From Nonomuraea deserti (lineage in GTDB: Bacteria > Actinomycetota > Actinomycetes > Streptosporangiales > Streptosporangiaceae), in contig NZ_SMKO01000043.1 in the NCBI RefSeq assembly GCF_004348685.1, positions 1 through 55,373 on the forward strand: 55,373 nucleotides of DNA, read 5' to 3'. The position numbers were made by a program, and so were the translations under genes. This document shows, piece after piece, positions 16,289 to 25,283 of this stretch. The notes beneath the pieces were generated by a model. The model saw only the letters and a program-made list of their open reading frames with translations, was not told the DNA's origin and made no database searches. How positions within the stretch are numbered: position 1 is the stretch's first letter; every line of letters starts with the position of its first letter.

Positions 16289-17191
16289 ATGAGCGCCATG
16301 CCGTCCCCCCGACATGACACCCTCGTCAAGCTGTTCCACGATCGCCCCCAGCTCGTGGTGGAGATCCTGCGAGATCTCATGGGCGAGGACCTCCCCTGCA
16401 CCCCGCTCATCCAGATCGAAAAGGCGACCTTCAACACCCGTAACTCCGACGACATCGAGGCCGACCTGGTCCTGACCCTGGGGCCGCCACAAAGCCTCAC
16501 CCATGCCGTGATCGTGGAGATCCAACAGGACAAATCCAAAGAGCCCCGGCAACTGGCACGCTACGCCGCATCGCTGTGGCTGATGCTGAAGTGCGATGTC
16601 ACCGTGCTCGTCATCTCCGCTGACCAAGGAGTGGCCGACCACTACGCGCAGCCCATCGACACCGGGCTCGCCGGCTACCGCTTCCAGGCGCGGGCGCTGG
16701 GGCCTGACGGCATTCCCGCCATCACCGACCCCCAGCAGGCCGCCGAACGCTTGGACCTGGCAGCCATGTCCGTCATGGTCCACGGCCTCAGCCGCAAAGT
16801 CGTCGAGGCATTCGCCATAGCCCTGGCGGACACGCGCGACGAACACGCTCCGAAGTACTATGAATACGCCTACAGCATGGCCGCGCCCGAAATTCGGCGC
16901 CTCATGGAGGAGATCATGACGTCCACCGACTGGCCCGTCTACAGCCCCTTCGCACGCGAGCACTATGGCCGCGGCCTGGAGGAAGGCCACAACAAAGGCA
17001 AAGCCGAAGGCCGGACCGCAGGTAAGGCGGAGGAAGCGGCCAGATCGGTGCTGCTCGTGCTGACGGCACGCGGTTTCGACATCCCGGAAGACACCCGCGC
17101 CCGGATCATCTCCTGCACCGACCTGGACCAACTCGAAACCTGGCTCACCTGCGCGGCCACCACGCAGAACCTTCACGACCTGTTCAACTGA
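16289..17191 (+). CDS. Rpn/transposase-like PD-(D/E)XK protein
   Basis: A 300-residue protein that begins RHDTLVKLFHDRPQLVVEILRDLMG, typical of the Rpn-like (recombination-promoting nuclease) group and related actinobacterial hypotheticals. The putative nuclease core is DDIEADLVLTL followed by HAVIVEIQQDKS, fitting the D...ExQ pattern of PD-(D/E)XK enzymes. The C-terminal part has a charged, Gly/Lys-rich helix (GRGLEEGHNKGKAEGRTAGKAEEA) often seen in this group. ATG 16289 is chosen because the conserved part starts there; 16298 is an alternative. Such genes are scattered, horizontally mobile and often multicopy. The role is uncertain: DNA recombination, or defence. Confidence 0.68.
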   Translation: MSAMPSPRHDTLVKLFHDRPQLVVEILRDLMGEDLPCTPLIQIEKATFNTRNSDDIEADLVLTLGPPQSLTHAVIVEIQQDKSKEPRQLARYAASLWLMLKCDVTVLVISADQGVADHYAQPIDTGLAGYRFQARALGPDGIPAITDPQQAAERLDLAAMSVMVHGLSRKVVEAFAIALADTRDEHAPKYYEYAYSMAAPEIRRLMEEIMTSTDWPVYSPFAREHYGRGLEEGHNKGKAEGRTAGKAEEAARSVLLVLTARGFDIPEDTRARIISCTDLDQLETWLTCAATTQNLHDLFN

Positions 17192-18689
17192 AGTCAGAGG
17201 GGTCCTGACGTGCCGGAGCGTCCTCCACCAGGACTGGAGGCTCCGGCACCGGCGCAAAGGAGGCGTCCTTCTCCTGCGCCCGGACGACCACCTCTCCTTG
17301 CACGCCGGACATCCCCTCCACCGGCACCACGGCCACCTGCTCCACGTGCGCCGCGACAACCATCTCCACCGGCGCCGTGGCAACCGTCTGGACCGGCGCC
17401 GTGGCAGCCGTTTCCTCTGGCGTCCTGGCAACCGTCTCCACCGGTGTCCCGGCAACCGTCTGGACCGGCGCCGTGGAACCGCCCTCCGGCAGCTGCGCAG
17501 CCGGCCGGCTCGGCGCGGTGGAGGTCATCGGGCGGCGGCGCCAGAACGGGAGGGCGATCATCACCGTGGTCACCCCCGCCAGGCCGGCCACGGCGAACGC
17601 CCATGCCGGACCCGTTCCGTCGATGACGACCCCCGCGACCGGCGCCGAGACGGCACCACCCACGAGCAGCGCGGTGCCGTGGAAGCCCATCGCCTCACCC
17701 CTCGCCCCTGCGGGCACCCAGCGGGTGAGCACGTCGACGGTGGACGACAGGGAGGGCGCGCAGAGCATGCCCGAGGGCAGCAACGCCAGGACCAGCCAGT
17801 GCCAGCCGCCCCCCACCCACCCCACGGGAACGGTCAGCAAGCCCATGGCTCCGATGAGGAGCAGCGGCGAGAACCCGCGAGACAGGCCACCGTACAGGAA
17901 ACCGCCGATCAGGGAGTAGACGGCCCAGACGGCCACGGCGAGGCCGACCCACGCTGTCTCGCCGGCGTGCTCCATGGTGGCGACCAGAGCGAGCTCGGCC
18001 GCCGTGAGCACGAACGTGGCCGCCGCGACCGTGCCGAGCAGAGCCACGAACGCCGGCGTGACCCACTGCCTCCTGGGCACCTGGACCGCCTGCTCCGCCG
18101 TCTCGTCGGCCGAGCGTGTGGGCGGGTTGAGCACGATCAGCGCCACACCCGCCGACGTCACCCCGAGCCCGATGACGGCCATCGTCGGGCCGCTGCCGAG
18201 CGTCGTGACCCCGGCCACCGCGAGCGCGGGACCGGTCATGTAGGACAGCTCGACCAGCATCGAGTCGAGCGCGAAGCCGCTGCGCCGCTGGGGCTCGGGC
18301 ACCATGGCGGCCAGGCACTGCCGCGTCACGCTGAACACCGGCAGCCCCAGCAGCCCCGCCACCGCCGCCGCCACGGCGAGGACGGGGAACGGCAGCGCCC
18401 ACGCGCACGCCCAGAACACCGCCTGCGCCACGGTCGTGACGGCGACCACGGGACGCAGCCCGTGCTTGTCGACGAACCTCCCCGCCAGCGGCGAGCCGAT
18501 CGCCATGCCGATCGTGCTGGCCATGGTGACCAGCCCGGCCCTGGCGAAGCCCAGGTCGAGCGTGGTGGCGACGTGCAGGGTCAGCGCCATGCCCACCGCC
18601 GTGGACGGGATGCGCGCCAGCAGCCCCACGACCAGCAACGTGGGGAAACCCGGGATCCTGAGCAGGCGCCGGTAGGGGTCGAGAGCCAT
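17184..18689 (-). CDS. MFS transporter with repetitive C-terminal tail
   Basis: A 501-residue protein with about 12 membrane segments in the first 400 residues. Motif A appears as GSPLAGRFVDKHGLRPVV. ATG 18689 has GGAGG 11 bases upstream; a longer frame begins at 18836 but reads as non-membrane sequence and would run into the panB promoter. The last 100 residues are cytoplasmic or disordered, with repeats of the type APVQTVAGT and PVETVART. The tail is unusual for MFS proteins. Its end overlaps the convergent Rpn-like gene by 8 bases. The substrate is unknown. Confidence 0.85.
   Translation of the reverse strand: MALDPYRRLLRIPGFPTLLVVGLLARIPSTAVGMALTLHVATTLDLGFARAGLVTMASTIGMAIGSPLAGRFVDKHGLRPVVAVTTVAQAVFWACAWALPFPVLAVAAAVAGLLGLPVFSVTRQCLAAMVPEPQRRSGFALDSMLVELSYMTGPALAVAGVTTLGSGPTMAVIGLGVTSAGVALIVLNPPTRSADETAEQAVQVPRRQWVTPAFVALLGTVAAATFVLTAAELALVATMEHAGETAWVGLAVAVWAVYSLIGGFLYGGLSRGFSPLLLIGAMGLLTVPVGWVGGGWHWLVLALLPSGMLCAPSLSSTVDVLTRWVPAGARGEAMGFHGTALLVGGAVSAPVAGVVIDGTGPAWAFAVAGLAGVTTVMIALPFWRRRPMTSTAPSRPAAQLPEGGSTAPVQTVAGTPVETVARTPEETAATAPVQTVATAPVEMVVAAHVEQVAVVPVEGMSGVQGEVVVRAQEKDASFAPVPEPPVLVEDAPARQDPSDFS
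17312..17480. repeat. Degenerate in-frame repeats coding the MFS tail
   Basis: A 26-bp stretch occurs identically at 17379-17404 and 17451-17476, with diverged copies between and before them. In the coding frame the units give 9-11 residue repeats rich in Pro, Val, Thr and Ala. This is recent repeat expansion inside a coding sequence. Confidence 0.75.
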
Positions 18690-18823
18690 GGTGTGCGTTA
18701 CCTCCGCGCTGATTCTGGCAAGAGGCCCCGACAGTTCTGCCACTGGTTTTCCGCGCGTGCCATCATCGGAGGAGTCCGGGGACGCCACCGGGGCGCCTCG
18801 AGACCTTCCTGGAGCGATGACAC

Positions 18824-19654
18824 ATGTCCTCTTCAACCACGCTGTACGGCGGCGCCGCCGGACGCCGCGTCACCGTCCGCGACCTCGCCGCCGCCAAGGA
18901 GCGCGGAGAGCGGTGGCCCATGGTCACCGCCTACGACGCGATGACGGCGAGGGTGTTCGACGCGGCGGGCATCCCCGTCCTGCTGGTGGGCGACTCGGCG
19001 GCCATGGTCGTCTTCGGCCACGACTCCACGCTCCCCGTCACGGTCGACGACCTGCTGCCGCTCACGGCGGCCGTCGTACGCGGCTCGTCGCGCGCGCTGG
19101 TGGTCGCCGATCTGCCGTTCGGGTCGTACCAGTCCTCTCCGCAGCAGGCGCTGGAGACGGCGGCGCGCTTCATGAAGGAGGCGGGCGCGCACGCGGTCAA
19201 GCTGGAGGGCGGCCGCCGGACCGTGCCCCAGGTCGAGGCGCTGGTCTCGGCGGGCATCCCGGTCATGGCGCACCTGGGCCTGACCCCGCAGTCGGTCAAC
19301 GTCATGGGCGGCTACCGCGTCCAGGGGCGCGGCCAGTCGGGAGACGAGCTCATGTCGGACGCCAAGGACCTGGAGGGGGCCGGGGCGTTCTCGGTGGTGC
19401 TGGAGTGCGTGCCGGCCGATCTGGCGCAGCGGGTGACGACGTCGCTGGCGATCCCGACGATCGGGATCGGGGCGGGCCCGTCGACGGACGCGCAGGTGCT
19501 GGTGTGGCAGGACCTCATGGGGCTGACGCCGCGACCGGCCAAGTTCGTCAAGCAGTACTCGGACATGGCCGCCGAGATGGACCGCGCCGTCCGCGCCTTC
19601 GCCGCCGACGTCACCTCCGGCGCCTTCCCCGCGCCCGAGCACACCTACCGCTGA
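18824..19654 (+). CDS. panB: 3-methyl-2-oxobutanoate hydroxymethyltransferase
   Basis: A 276-residue enzyme of pantothenate synthesis. It transfers a hydroxymethyl group from 5,10-methylene-tetrahydrofolate to 2-oxoisovalerate, giving ketopantoate. Family motifs are clear: [38 protein letters not shown] with the metal-binding Asp, [27 protein letters not shown] and [10 protein letters not shown]. The length is normal. It is divergent from the MFS gene with a 134-bp gap, and no other pan gene is nearby. Confidence 0.97.
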   Translation: MSSSTTLYGGAAGRRVTVRDLAAAKERGERWPMVTAYDAMTARVFDAAGIPVLLVGDSAAMVVFGHDSTLPVTVDDLLPLTAAVVRGSSRALVVADLPFGSYQSSPQQALETAARFMKEAGAHAVKLEGGRRTVPQVEALVSAGIPVMAHLGLTPQSVNVMGGYRVQGRGQSGDELMSDAKDLEGAGAFSVVLECVPADLAQRVTTSLAIPTIGIGAGPSTDAQVLVWQDLMGLTPRPAKFVKQYSDMAAEMDRAVRAFAADVTSGAFPAPEHTYR

Positions 19655-19715
19655 CCCCGGCGCACCGGCCTCCCCGTCGGACCCGGCCTCCGCCGGGGCA
19701 GCATACGTCCGCGGC

Positions 19716-19881
19716 ACGAACGACCGGCCGGACATGAACGTCCCCGACGAGAACGAACGGGTCCGACCGGCCGGGACACGAACCTCCTCCACATGCACGA
19801 ACGGGGCCCGACCGGCCAGAACACGAACAACCCGGCACGAACGAACGGGCTGGACTGTCCGGGACATGAACGTTCCGGGTC
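19716..19881. repeat. Degenerate tandem repeats in the panB-dehydratase gap
   Basis: This is the only gap above 300 bp in the window (19655-19999). It holds about four diverged copies of a roughly 40-bp unit marked by ACGAACG, CCGACCGGCC and GGACAYGAACG. Both strands are open for some length through composition, but the predicted products are Arg/Thr-rich low-complexity sequence. I see no gene here. Confidence 0.6.
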
Positions 19882-19999
19882 TGGGCGTCCGTGCCGGGTG
19901 CGCACCCCGCGTCCCGGGGGGACCGCGCATGATCGTGACGCGCGCGCCGCGAGCCGCGCCGGCTCCGCTCGCCCCGGGGCCGGCGCGGCTCACGGGCAG

Positions 20000-20938
20000 T
20001 CAGGCGGCCAGGGTGGCGGGATCGGTGTTGGAGCCGCAGACGACGACCGCCACCCGCTCCCCCGGGCTCGGTGTGTAGACGCCCGACAGGAGCGCCGCGT
20101 ACGCGGCGGCGCCGGCGGGCTCGGCCGCGATCCGGTGCCGCTGCCAGAGGGTGCGGCGGGCGGCCACGATCGCCTCGTCGGTCACCAGCGCGCTCTCCAC
20201 CCTGGGCCCGGAGAGGATCTCGAAGGCCAGGCCGCCGATCTTGGAGGCGCCGAGCGCGTCGGCTCCCACACCGCTCACTTCGACGGGCACGGGCCGGCCC
20301 GCCTGCAGTGCCGCCCGCAGGGTCGGGATCTGCTCGGGCTCCACGGCGACGATCCGCGGCCCCGTCCCGGAAACGCTCGACACAGCCGCCGTGCCGAGCG
20401 TGACGCCGGCGGCGAAGCCGCCGCCGCCGACGGCCACCACCACCGTGTCCACACCACCGGTCTGTTCCACGATCTCCAGCCCGGTGGTGCCCTGCCCGGC
20501 GATCACCTCGGGCTGGTCGTAGGCGTGCACCGTCAGCGCGCCGGTCTCGGCGGCGCGTTTGGCGGCGGCCTCGGCGGCCTCGGCATAGATGGCGCCGGTC
20601 TGCGTGATGTGCGCGCCCAGCGCCTCGATCCCCGCCACCTTCACCGGGCTGGTCACTTCGGGGACGAAGATCTCGGCCCGCACGCCCAGTTCCCGGGCCG
20701 CGTACGCCACCGCCAGCCCGTGGTTGCCGCCGCTGGCCGCGATCACCCCGTCGGCGAGCGGCTCGCCCGCCGACAGGATGCGGTTGAACGCCCCGCGCAC
20801 CTTGAAGGACCCGGAGTGCTGGAGCAGTTCGAGCTTGAAGAACAGCCCGGGTGAGATCTCGAGCACCGGGGTGCGGAGCGCGAGGCCGTCGATCCTCCTG
20901 GCGGCGGCCAGCACGTGTTCGTGGGCGACGGTGGTCAC
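20000..20938 (-). CDS. PLP-dependent threonine/serine dehydratase-like enzyme
   Basis: A 312-residue fold-type II PLP enzyme. The Schiff-base lysine is in HSGSFKVRGAFNRI, a substrate loop is IAASGGNHGLAVAYAA, and the phosphate-binding glycine loop is VAVGGGGFAAG. A C-terminal VVVCGSNTD closes the active site. There is no ACT domain, so it is not the feedback-regulated IlvA but a catabolic threonine or serine dehydratase or a related enzyme. GTG 20938 has GAGGGG 5 bases upstream. It follows the cystathionine-synthase-like gene on the same strand after a 46-bp gap. Confidence 0.88.
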   Translation of the reverse strand: MTTVAHEHVLAAARRIDGLALRTPVLEISPGLFFKLELLQHSGSFKVRGAFNRILSAGEPLADGVIAASGGNHGLAVAYAARELGVRAEIFVPEVTSPVKVAGIEALGAHITQTGAIYAEAAEAAAKRAAETGALTVHAYDQPEVIAGQGTTGLEIVEQTGGVDTVVVAVGGGGFAAGVTLGTAAVSSVSGTGPRIVAVEPEQIPTLRAALQAGRPVPVEVSGVGADALGASKIGGLAFEILSGPRVESALVTDEAIVAARRTLWQRHRIAAEPAGAAAYAALLSGVYTPSPGERVAVVVCGSNTDPATLAA

Positions 20939-20984
20939 GTTGTCCCCTCGTTCGTCGTTGCAGATCTGATCGCGGAACCCGACC

Positions 20985-22157
20985 CTATGCCAGTGCCTGG
21001 GCGATGTCGGACCACAGGTCCTCGGGGTGCTCGATGCCCACCGCGATGCGCACCGTGCCTTCGCCGATGCCGCTGCGCGCCAGTTCCTCGGGGCTGAGCG
21101 ACCGGTGTGAGGTGGTGGCGGGGTGCAGGATGAGCGTCTCGACGCCGCCCAGGGAGGGGGCGAGCAGCGCCAGGCGTACGGAGCTCATGAACTTCTCCCC
21201 GGCCGCGCGCCCGCCGGCCAGGTCGAACGCGAACACCCCGCCGAACCCCGGCAGCAGCTTGACCGCCAGCTCGTACGACGGGTGCGAGGCGAGCCCCGGC
21301 CAGTGCACCGCCGTCACGGCGGGGTGCTCGGCGAGCCGGACCGCCAGGTGGTGGGCGTTGGAGCAGTGGCGTTCCATGCGCAGCCCCAGCGTCTGCAGCC
21401 CGCGCAGCGTCAGCCAGGCCGCGAACGGGTCGGCCGAGGCCCCGAGCTCGATCGAGAAGTGCCACACCTTCTCGTAGAGTGCGGTGTCGGCGAAGACGGC
21501 GAGCCCGCCGACCACGTCGGTGTGCCCGGACAGGTATTTGGTCGTGGAGTGGACCACGACGTCCGCCCCGTGCTCGATGGGCCGGCAGAGCATGGCCGTG
21601 GCGAACGTGTTGTCGACCACGGACAGGATGCCCAGTTCGCGCGCGGCCGCGCACATCCCGGGCAGGTCGGCCACGAGGGTCATCGGGTTGCTGATGGTCT
21701 CCAGGTAGACGAGCCTGGTCTCGGGCCGCACGGCGGCGCGCAGGGCCGCGGGGTCGTTCTCCGGCACGTAGGTGACCGCGATCCCGAACCTGCCCGTCAG
21801 CTCGTTGAGCATGGCGGCGGTCCCGCCATAGAGGGATCGCTGCGCCACCATGTGGTCGCCGGGCTTGAGCAGGCCGAGCAGGACGGTGTTGATCGCGCCC
21901 ATGCCGGATCCGGTGGCCACGGCTCCGGCGCCGCCTTCGAGCCCGGAGACGGCCAGTTCCAGGGAGCGGACGGTGGGATTGGTGTAGCGCCCGTAGACGA
22001 ACGCGCCGTCGGGGCGGCCCATCGACGCGGCCATCACGGCGGGGTCCTCGAACACGAACCCCGAGGTCTGGTAGATGGGAACGCTGATCGGACGGCTGCC
22101 CTCGACGGCCGGCTGAGGCGGGTGCACGGCCCGCGTTTCAGGGCGGAATTCGCTCAT
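20985..22157 (-). CDS. Trans-sulfuration PLP enzyme (cystathionine gamma-synthase/lyase or methionine gamma-lyase family)
   Basis: A 390-residue fold-type I enzyme. Diagnostic segments are PISVPIYQTSGFVFED, YGRYTNPTVRSLE, ATGSGMGAI, VDNTFATAMLCRPIEHGADVV and VHSTTKYLSGHTDVVGG, with the PLP lysine in the last. The family covers synthases and lyases acting on cystathionine, homocysteine or methionine, and sequence alone does not settle which. It is divergent from a MocR regulator, which fits control by that regulator, and is followed by a dehydratase gene, which suggests sulfur amino acid breakdown. Confidence 0.88.
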   Translation of the reverse strand: MSEFRPETRAVHPPQPAVEGSRPISVPIYQTSGFVFEDPAVMAASMGRPDGAFVYGRYTNPTVRSLELAVSGLEGGAGAVATGSGMGAINTVLLGLLKPGDHMVAQRSLYGGTAAMLNELTGRFGIAVTYVPENDPAALRAAVRPETRLVYLETISNPMTLVADLPGMCAAARELGILSVVDNTFATAMLCRPIEHGADVVVHSTTKYLSGHTDVVGGLAVFADTALYEKVWHFSIELGASADPFAAWLTLRGLQTLGLRMERHCSNAHHLAVRLAEHPAVTAVHWPGLASHPSYELAVKLLPGFGGVFAFDLAGGRAAGEKFMSSVRLALLAPSLGGVETLILHPATTSHRSLSPEELARSGIGEGTVRIAVGIEHPEDLWSDIAQALA

Positions 22158-22199
22158 AGGCTAAGGATCGCCCATAAAAGGGACTCGATGTCAGGGCCA

Positions 22200-23648
22200 A
22201 TGCCGCAGAATTGGTCCATGAATGGGGCCAATCATGATGACCTCGTCGACCTGCTGGGCCGCTGGGCGTCGGGACGCGGGCCGCTGTACCTGCTGCTCGC
22301 CGTCAGGCTGCGGGCGCTGATCGACGACGGCGTGCTGCCGCCGGACGAGCCCCTCCCGCCGGACCGCGTGCTCGCCAGGCGGCTGGCGGTGGGCCGGGGC
22401 ACCGTGGTGGCGGCGTACGACCTGCTCCAGCAGGAAGGGCTCGTGGTGCGCCGGCAGGGCAGCGGCACCCGGGTGGCCGCACTCGACCTGCCCGCGACGC
22501 GGTCCGCCGACGGCGTGGCGGCCAACCCGCTGCTGCTGCACATCCTGCATCCGCCGGACGGCGTGCGGCTGCTCACGTGCGCCGCGCCGCCAGACCCGCC
22601 GGAGGCGCTGTTCGAGGCGTACGCGGAGGCCGGGGCGCGGCTGGCCGGCCTGCGCGGCCTGGGTTACCAGCCGGCCGGCGATCCCTCCCTCCGGGAGGCG
22701 CTGGCCGCCTACTACAGCGGGCGCGGCGTGCCGACGACACCCGATGAGATCATCGTGACGACCGGTGCGCAGCAGGCGCTCACCCTGCTCGCCGGGCTGC
22801 TGCTGGCCCCTGGCGACACCGTGCTGGCCGAGACGCCGACCTACCCGGGTGCGCTGGAGGTGTTCAGGCACGCGGCGGCGGCCATCCGGCCGGTGACGGC
22901 GGAGCGGGCGGGCGCGGCCATGCGCGAGCGTCCCGCGCTGGCGTACTTCGTTCCCACCGCCCGCAACCCGGACGGCGCCGTCATGGACGTCCCGTCGCGC
23001 AGGCGGCTGGCCGCGCTGGCCGCGGAGCACGACGTGCCGCTGATCGACGACGAGGTCCGCGCCGAGTTGTGCTTCTCGGGTGAGACGCCGCCGCCGCTGG
23101 TGGCCTACGGGCGGGGTGAGCAGGTCATCACGGTCGGCTCCCTGAGCAAGCTCGTCTGGGGCGGGCTGCGCGTGGGCTGGATCCGCGCGGCGGCGCCGCT
23201 GGTCGCGCGGCTGGCCAGGCTGCGGGCCGTGCACGACCTCGGCGGCGAGGTCGTCAGCCAGCTCGCCGCCGTCGCCCTGCTCCGCCGCCTCGACGAGGTA
23301 CGCGCCGCCCGCGTGCGCACGTTCCGCCGCCTCCACGACCATCTCCGCGCCGAGCTGCGCGAGCGCCTGCCGTCGTGGTCGTCCGAGCCCGCGCTCGGCG
23401 GCCAGACCCTCTGGGTACGGATCCCGCGGGGCGACGTCGGCTCCTTCGCCCAGGTCGCGCTCCGGCACGGGGTCGCGGTGCCGCCGGGCAGGTCGTTCGA
23501 CCCCGCGGGCGGGCACGCCGACCACATGCGGCTGCACTTCCTGCTCCCCGAGGACGAGCTTTCGCGGGCGGTGAACGACCTCGCCGCGGCCTGGGCCGTT
23601 TACGACGGATCGGACAAATCGGTCTCCCGTAGGACCCTGGTCGTCTGA
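22200..23648 (+). CDS. MocR/PdxR-type regulator (GntR HTH fused to aminotransferase domain)
   Basis: A 482-residue protein. Residues about 10-85 form a GntR winged helix (PLYLLLAVRLRALIDDGVLP, RVLARRLAVGRGTVVAAYDLLQQEGLV). From about 110 on it is a fold-type I aminotransferase domain with TTGAQQALTLLAGLLL, ETPTYPGALEVF, PLIDDEV and the PLP lysine in VGSLSKLVWGGLRVGW. Such regulators sense PLP or an amino acid adduct. The start could also be ATG 22218; both lie at or in a dyad that may be the operator. The divergent PLP enzyme gene is the likely target. Confidence 0.9.
   Translation: MPQNWSMNGANHDDLVDLLGRWASGRGPLYLLLAVRLRALIDDGVLPPDEPLPPDRVLARRLAVGRGTVVAAYDLLQQEGLVVRRQGSGTRVAALDLPATRSADGVAANPLLLHILHPPDGVRLLTCAAPPDPPEALFEAYAEAGARLAGLRGLGYQPAGDPSLREALAAYYSGRGVPTTPDEIIVTTGAQQALTLLAGLLLAPGDTVLAETPTYPGALEVFRHAAAAIRPVTAERAGAAMRERPALAYFVPTARNPDGAVMDVPSRRRLAALAAEHDVPLIDDEVRAELCFSGETPPPLVAYGRGEQVITVGSLSKLVWGGLRVGWIRAAAPLVARLARLRAVHDLGGEVVSQLAAVALLRRLDEVRAARVRTFRRLHDHLRAELRERLPSWSSEPALGGQTLWVRIPRGDVGSFAQVALRHGVAVPPGRSFDPAGGHADHMRLHFLLPEDELSRAVNDLAAAWAVYDGSDKSVSRRTLVV
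22210..22232 (+). promoter_or_regulatory. Candidate MocR operator
   Basis: An imperfect dyad of ATTGGTCCAT and ATGGGGCCAAT overlaps the start region of the MocR gene, and a further GGCCAA half-site lies at 22195-22200. Clustered half-sites in a divergent gap are typical for MocR regulators. Binding is inferred. Confidence 0.4.
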
Positions 23649-23660
23649 CAAGGTGGGGTC

Positions 23661-24350
23661 ATGGAGACGACCTTCGTACTCGTGCACAGCCCCGCGGTCG
23701 GGCCCTCGACCTGGGCTCCCGTGGCCGAGTCGCTGGAGCGCCGCGGGCATGCGGCGGTGGTGCCCGACCTGACCGGCGTGACCGCGGGAGAGGCGCCCTA
23801 CTGGCCGCGGATGGTGGAGAAGGTGCGCGCGGCCACCGCCCCCGGCACCCGCGTGGTGCTGGCCGGGCACAGCAACGCCGGACTCTTCCTGCCGTTGATC
23901 AAGGAGGGGCTCGACGGGCGGGTGGTGGCCTGCGTGTTCGCCGACGCGCACCTCCCTCCGCGCGACGGGCTGGTCAAGGTCGCGGACGAAGGGTTCCTGC
24001 CGTTCCTGCGCGACCTCGCGGGCCCCGGCGGGATGCTTCCGCGCTGGACCGACTGGTGGGACGAAGAGGACGTGGTTGCCCTGCTGCCCGATCCCGCGGT
24101 ACGCGTTCGGGTCGCGGCGGAGCAGCCGCGGCTGCCGCTCGACTACTACACGCAGTCCCTGCCCGTGCCCGCGGGGTGGGACGACGTCAGGTGCTCGCTG
24201 TTGTGGTACGGCCCGCCGTACGACACGATCGCCGAGGAGGCCGCGCGGCGCGGCTGGCCCGTGACCCGCCTGCCCGGCCAGCACCTGCACCAGGTGATCG
24301 ATCCGGAGGGCGTCACCGACGCGCTGCTCAAGCTCTCCGGGAAGTCGTGA
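23661..24350 (+). CDS. Alpha/beta-fold hydrolase
   Basis: A 229-residue protein. The nucleophile elbow is LAGHSNAGLFLP (GxSxG), with an N-terminal LVHSPAVGPSTWAPVAESL oxyanion-side motif and a C-terminal His in PGQHLHQVIDPE as a catalytic candidate. It is close to the family of alpha/beta hydrolases annotated as esterases in actinomycetes. It starts 12 bases after the MocR stop on the same strand, so the two may be co-transcribed. The substrate is unknown. Confidence 0.78.
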   Translation: METTFVLVHSPAVGPSTWAPVAESLERRGHAAVVPDLTGVTAGEAPYWPRMVEKVRAATAPGTRVVLAGHSNAGLFLPLIKEGLDGRVVACVFADAHLPPRDGLVKVADEGFLPFLRDLAGPGGMLPRWTDWWDEEDVVALLPDPAVRVRVAAEQPRLPLDYYTQSLPVPAGWDDVRCSLLWYGPPYDTIAEEAARRGWPVTRLPGQHLHQVIDPEGVTDALLKLSGKS

Positions 24351-24395
24351 ATTCTTCACTGCCGTCCGCGATCGCGTCCGGCGATAGTCGGATCC

Positions 24396-25283
24396 ATGAC
24401 AGCGATCGACGTGACCGGGCTCAGCAAGAGCCATCAGGGTTTCCCCGCGGTGAAGGACGTCTCGTTCGAGGTGGCCGAGGGCACGATCTTCGCGCTGCTC
24501 GGCAGGAACGGCGCGGGCAAGACCACGACGGTCGAGGTGCTCGCGGGTTTCCAGCGCGCCGACGGCGGCACGGTGCGGGTGCTCGGCCTCGACCCCTGGG
24601 CCGAGAGGGCCGCCGCGCGCCGGCGCGTCGGGATCATGTTGCAGGAGGCCGGGTTCTTCCCTGACCTGACGGTCGCCCGGACCGTCGACACCTGGCGCGA
24701 CTTCACCGCCGCTCCTCGCCCGCGCGACGAGGCGCTGGAGCTGGCCGGGCTGGCGGGCAGGTCCGCCACGAAGGTGCGCCAGCTCTCCGGCGGCGAGAAG
24801 CGCCGGCTCGACCTCGCGCTCGCCCTGCTGGGCCGCCCCGACGTGCTGTTCCTCGACGAGCCGACGGCCGGCATGGACCCCGAGGCGCGGGCGACAACCT
24901 GGGAGGTCGTCCGCGACCTCGCCGGGCAGGGCACCACGGTCCTGCTGACGACCCACTACCTCGAGGAGGCGCAGCGCCTGGCCTCCGCCCTGGCGATCAT
25001 GGACAGGGGCGAGATCGTGGCCTCCGGCGGGATGGCGGAGACGCTCGCGGCGCGGAGCGGGCGGGTGGCGTTCCGCATGCCCGCCCGGGTCCGTCCCGCG
25101 GACCTGCCGCTGCCGGTCACCCTGGAGGGCGGCAGCGCCGTCTGCCGCGCCGAGGATCCCGACCTCGCCGCGCAGACGCTCCTCAGCTGGGCCGCGTCGC
25201 GCGGCGTGCGCCTGTCCGGCCTGGAGGTCCGCACAGCGACCCTCGAAGACCTCTTCCTCGACCTGTCCAGGAGCGCCCGATGA
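24396..25283 (+). CDS. ABC transporter ATP-binding protein
   Basis: A 295-residue ATPase with Walker A LLGRNGAGKTTTVE, signature QLSGGEKRRLDLALAL, Walker B VLFLDEPTAGMDPEAR and switch His in LLTTHYLEEAQ. It belongs to the ABC-2 exporter class. The C-terminal 70 residues resemble the extension found in DrrA/NatA-type ATPases. Its stop overlaps the permease start (ATGA). It heads a four-gene run: ATPase, permease, histidine kinase and response regulator. A likely -10 (GATAGT) sits 7 bases before the ATG, so the transcript may be leaderless. Confidence 0.9.
   Translation: MTAIDVTGLSKSHQGFPAVKDVSFEVAEGTIFALLGRNGAGKTTTVEVLAGFQRADGGTVRVLGLDPWAERAAARRRVGIMLQEAGFFPDLTVARTVDTWRDFTAAPRPRDEALELAGLAGRSATKVRQLSGGEKRRLDLALALLGRPDVLFLDEPTAGMDPEARATTWEVVRDLAGQGTTVLLTTHYLEEAQRLASALAIMDRGEIVASGGMAETLAARSGRVAFRMPARVRPADLPLPVTLEGGSAVCRAEDPDLAAQTLLSWAASRGVRLSGLEVRTATLEDLFLDLSRSAR

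Noticed and set aside
17298..18944. A 548-codon plus-strand open frame opposite the MFS gene
   Set aside because: It is composition-driven; the opposite strand encodes a well-formed transporter, and this frame's product is Arg/His-rich without motifs.
19734..20078. A 114-codon plus-strand gene in the panB-dehydratase gap
   Set aside because: It is Arg/Thr/Pro low-complexity sequence made from the tandem repeat and runs into the dehydratase gene on the other strand.
20000..20938. Biosynthetic threonine deaminase IlvA
   Set aside because: The protein is 312 residues and has no C-terminal ACT-type regulatory domain.
22191..24956. A very long open frame on the minus strand (over 900 codons) antisense to the MocR, hydrolase and ABC genes
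   Set aside because: It is a by-product of high GC content. The translation is low-complexity Arg/Gly/His/Pro, with no domains, and the plus-strand genes have clear family motifs.
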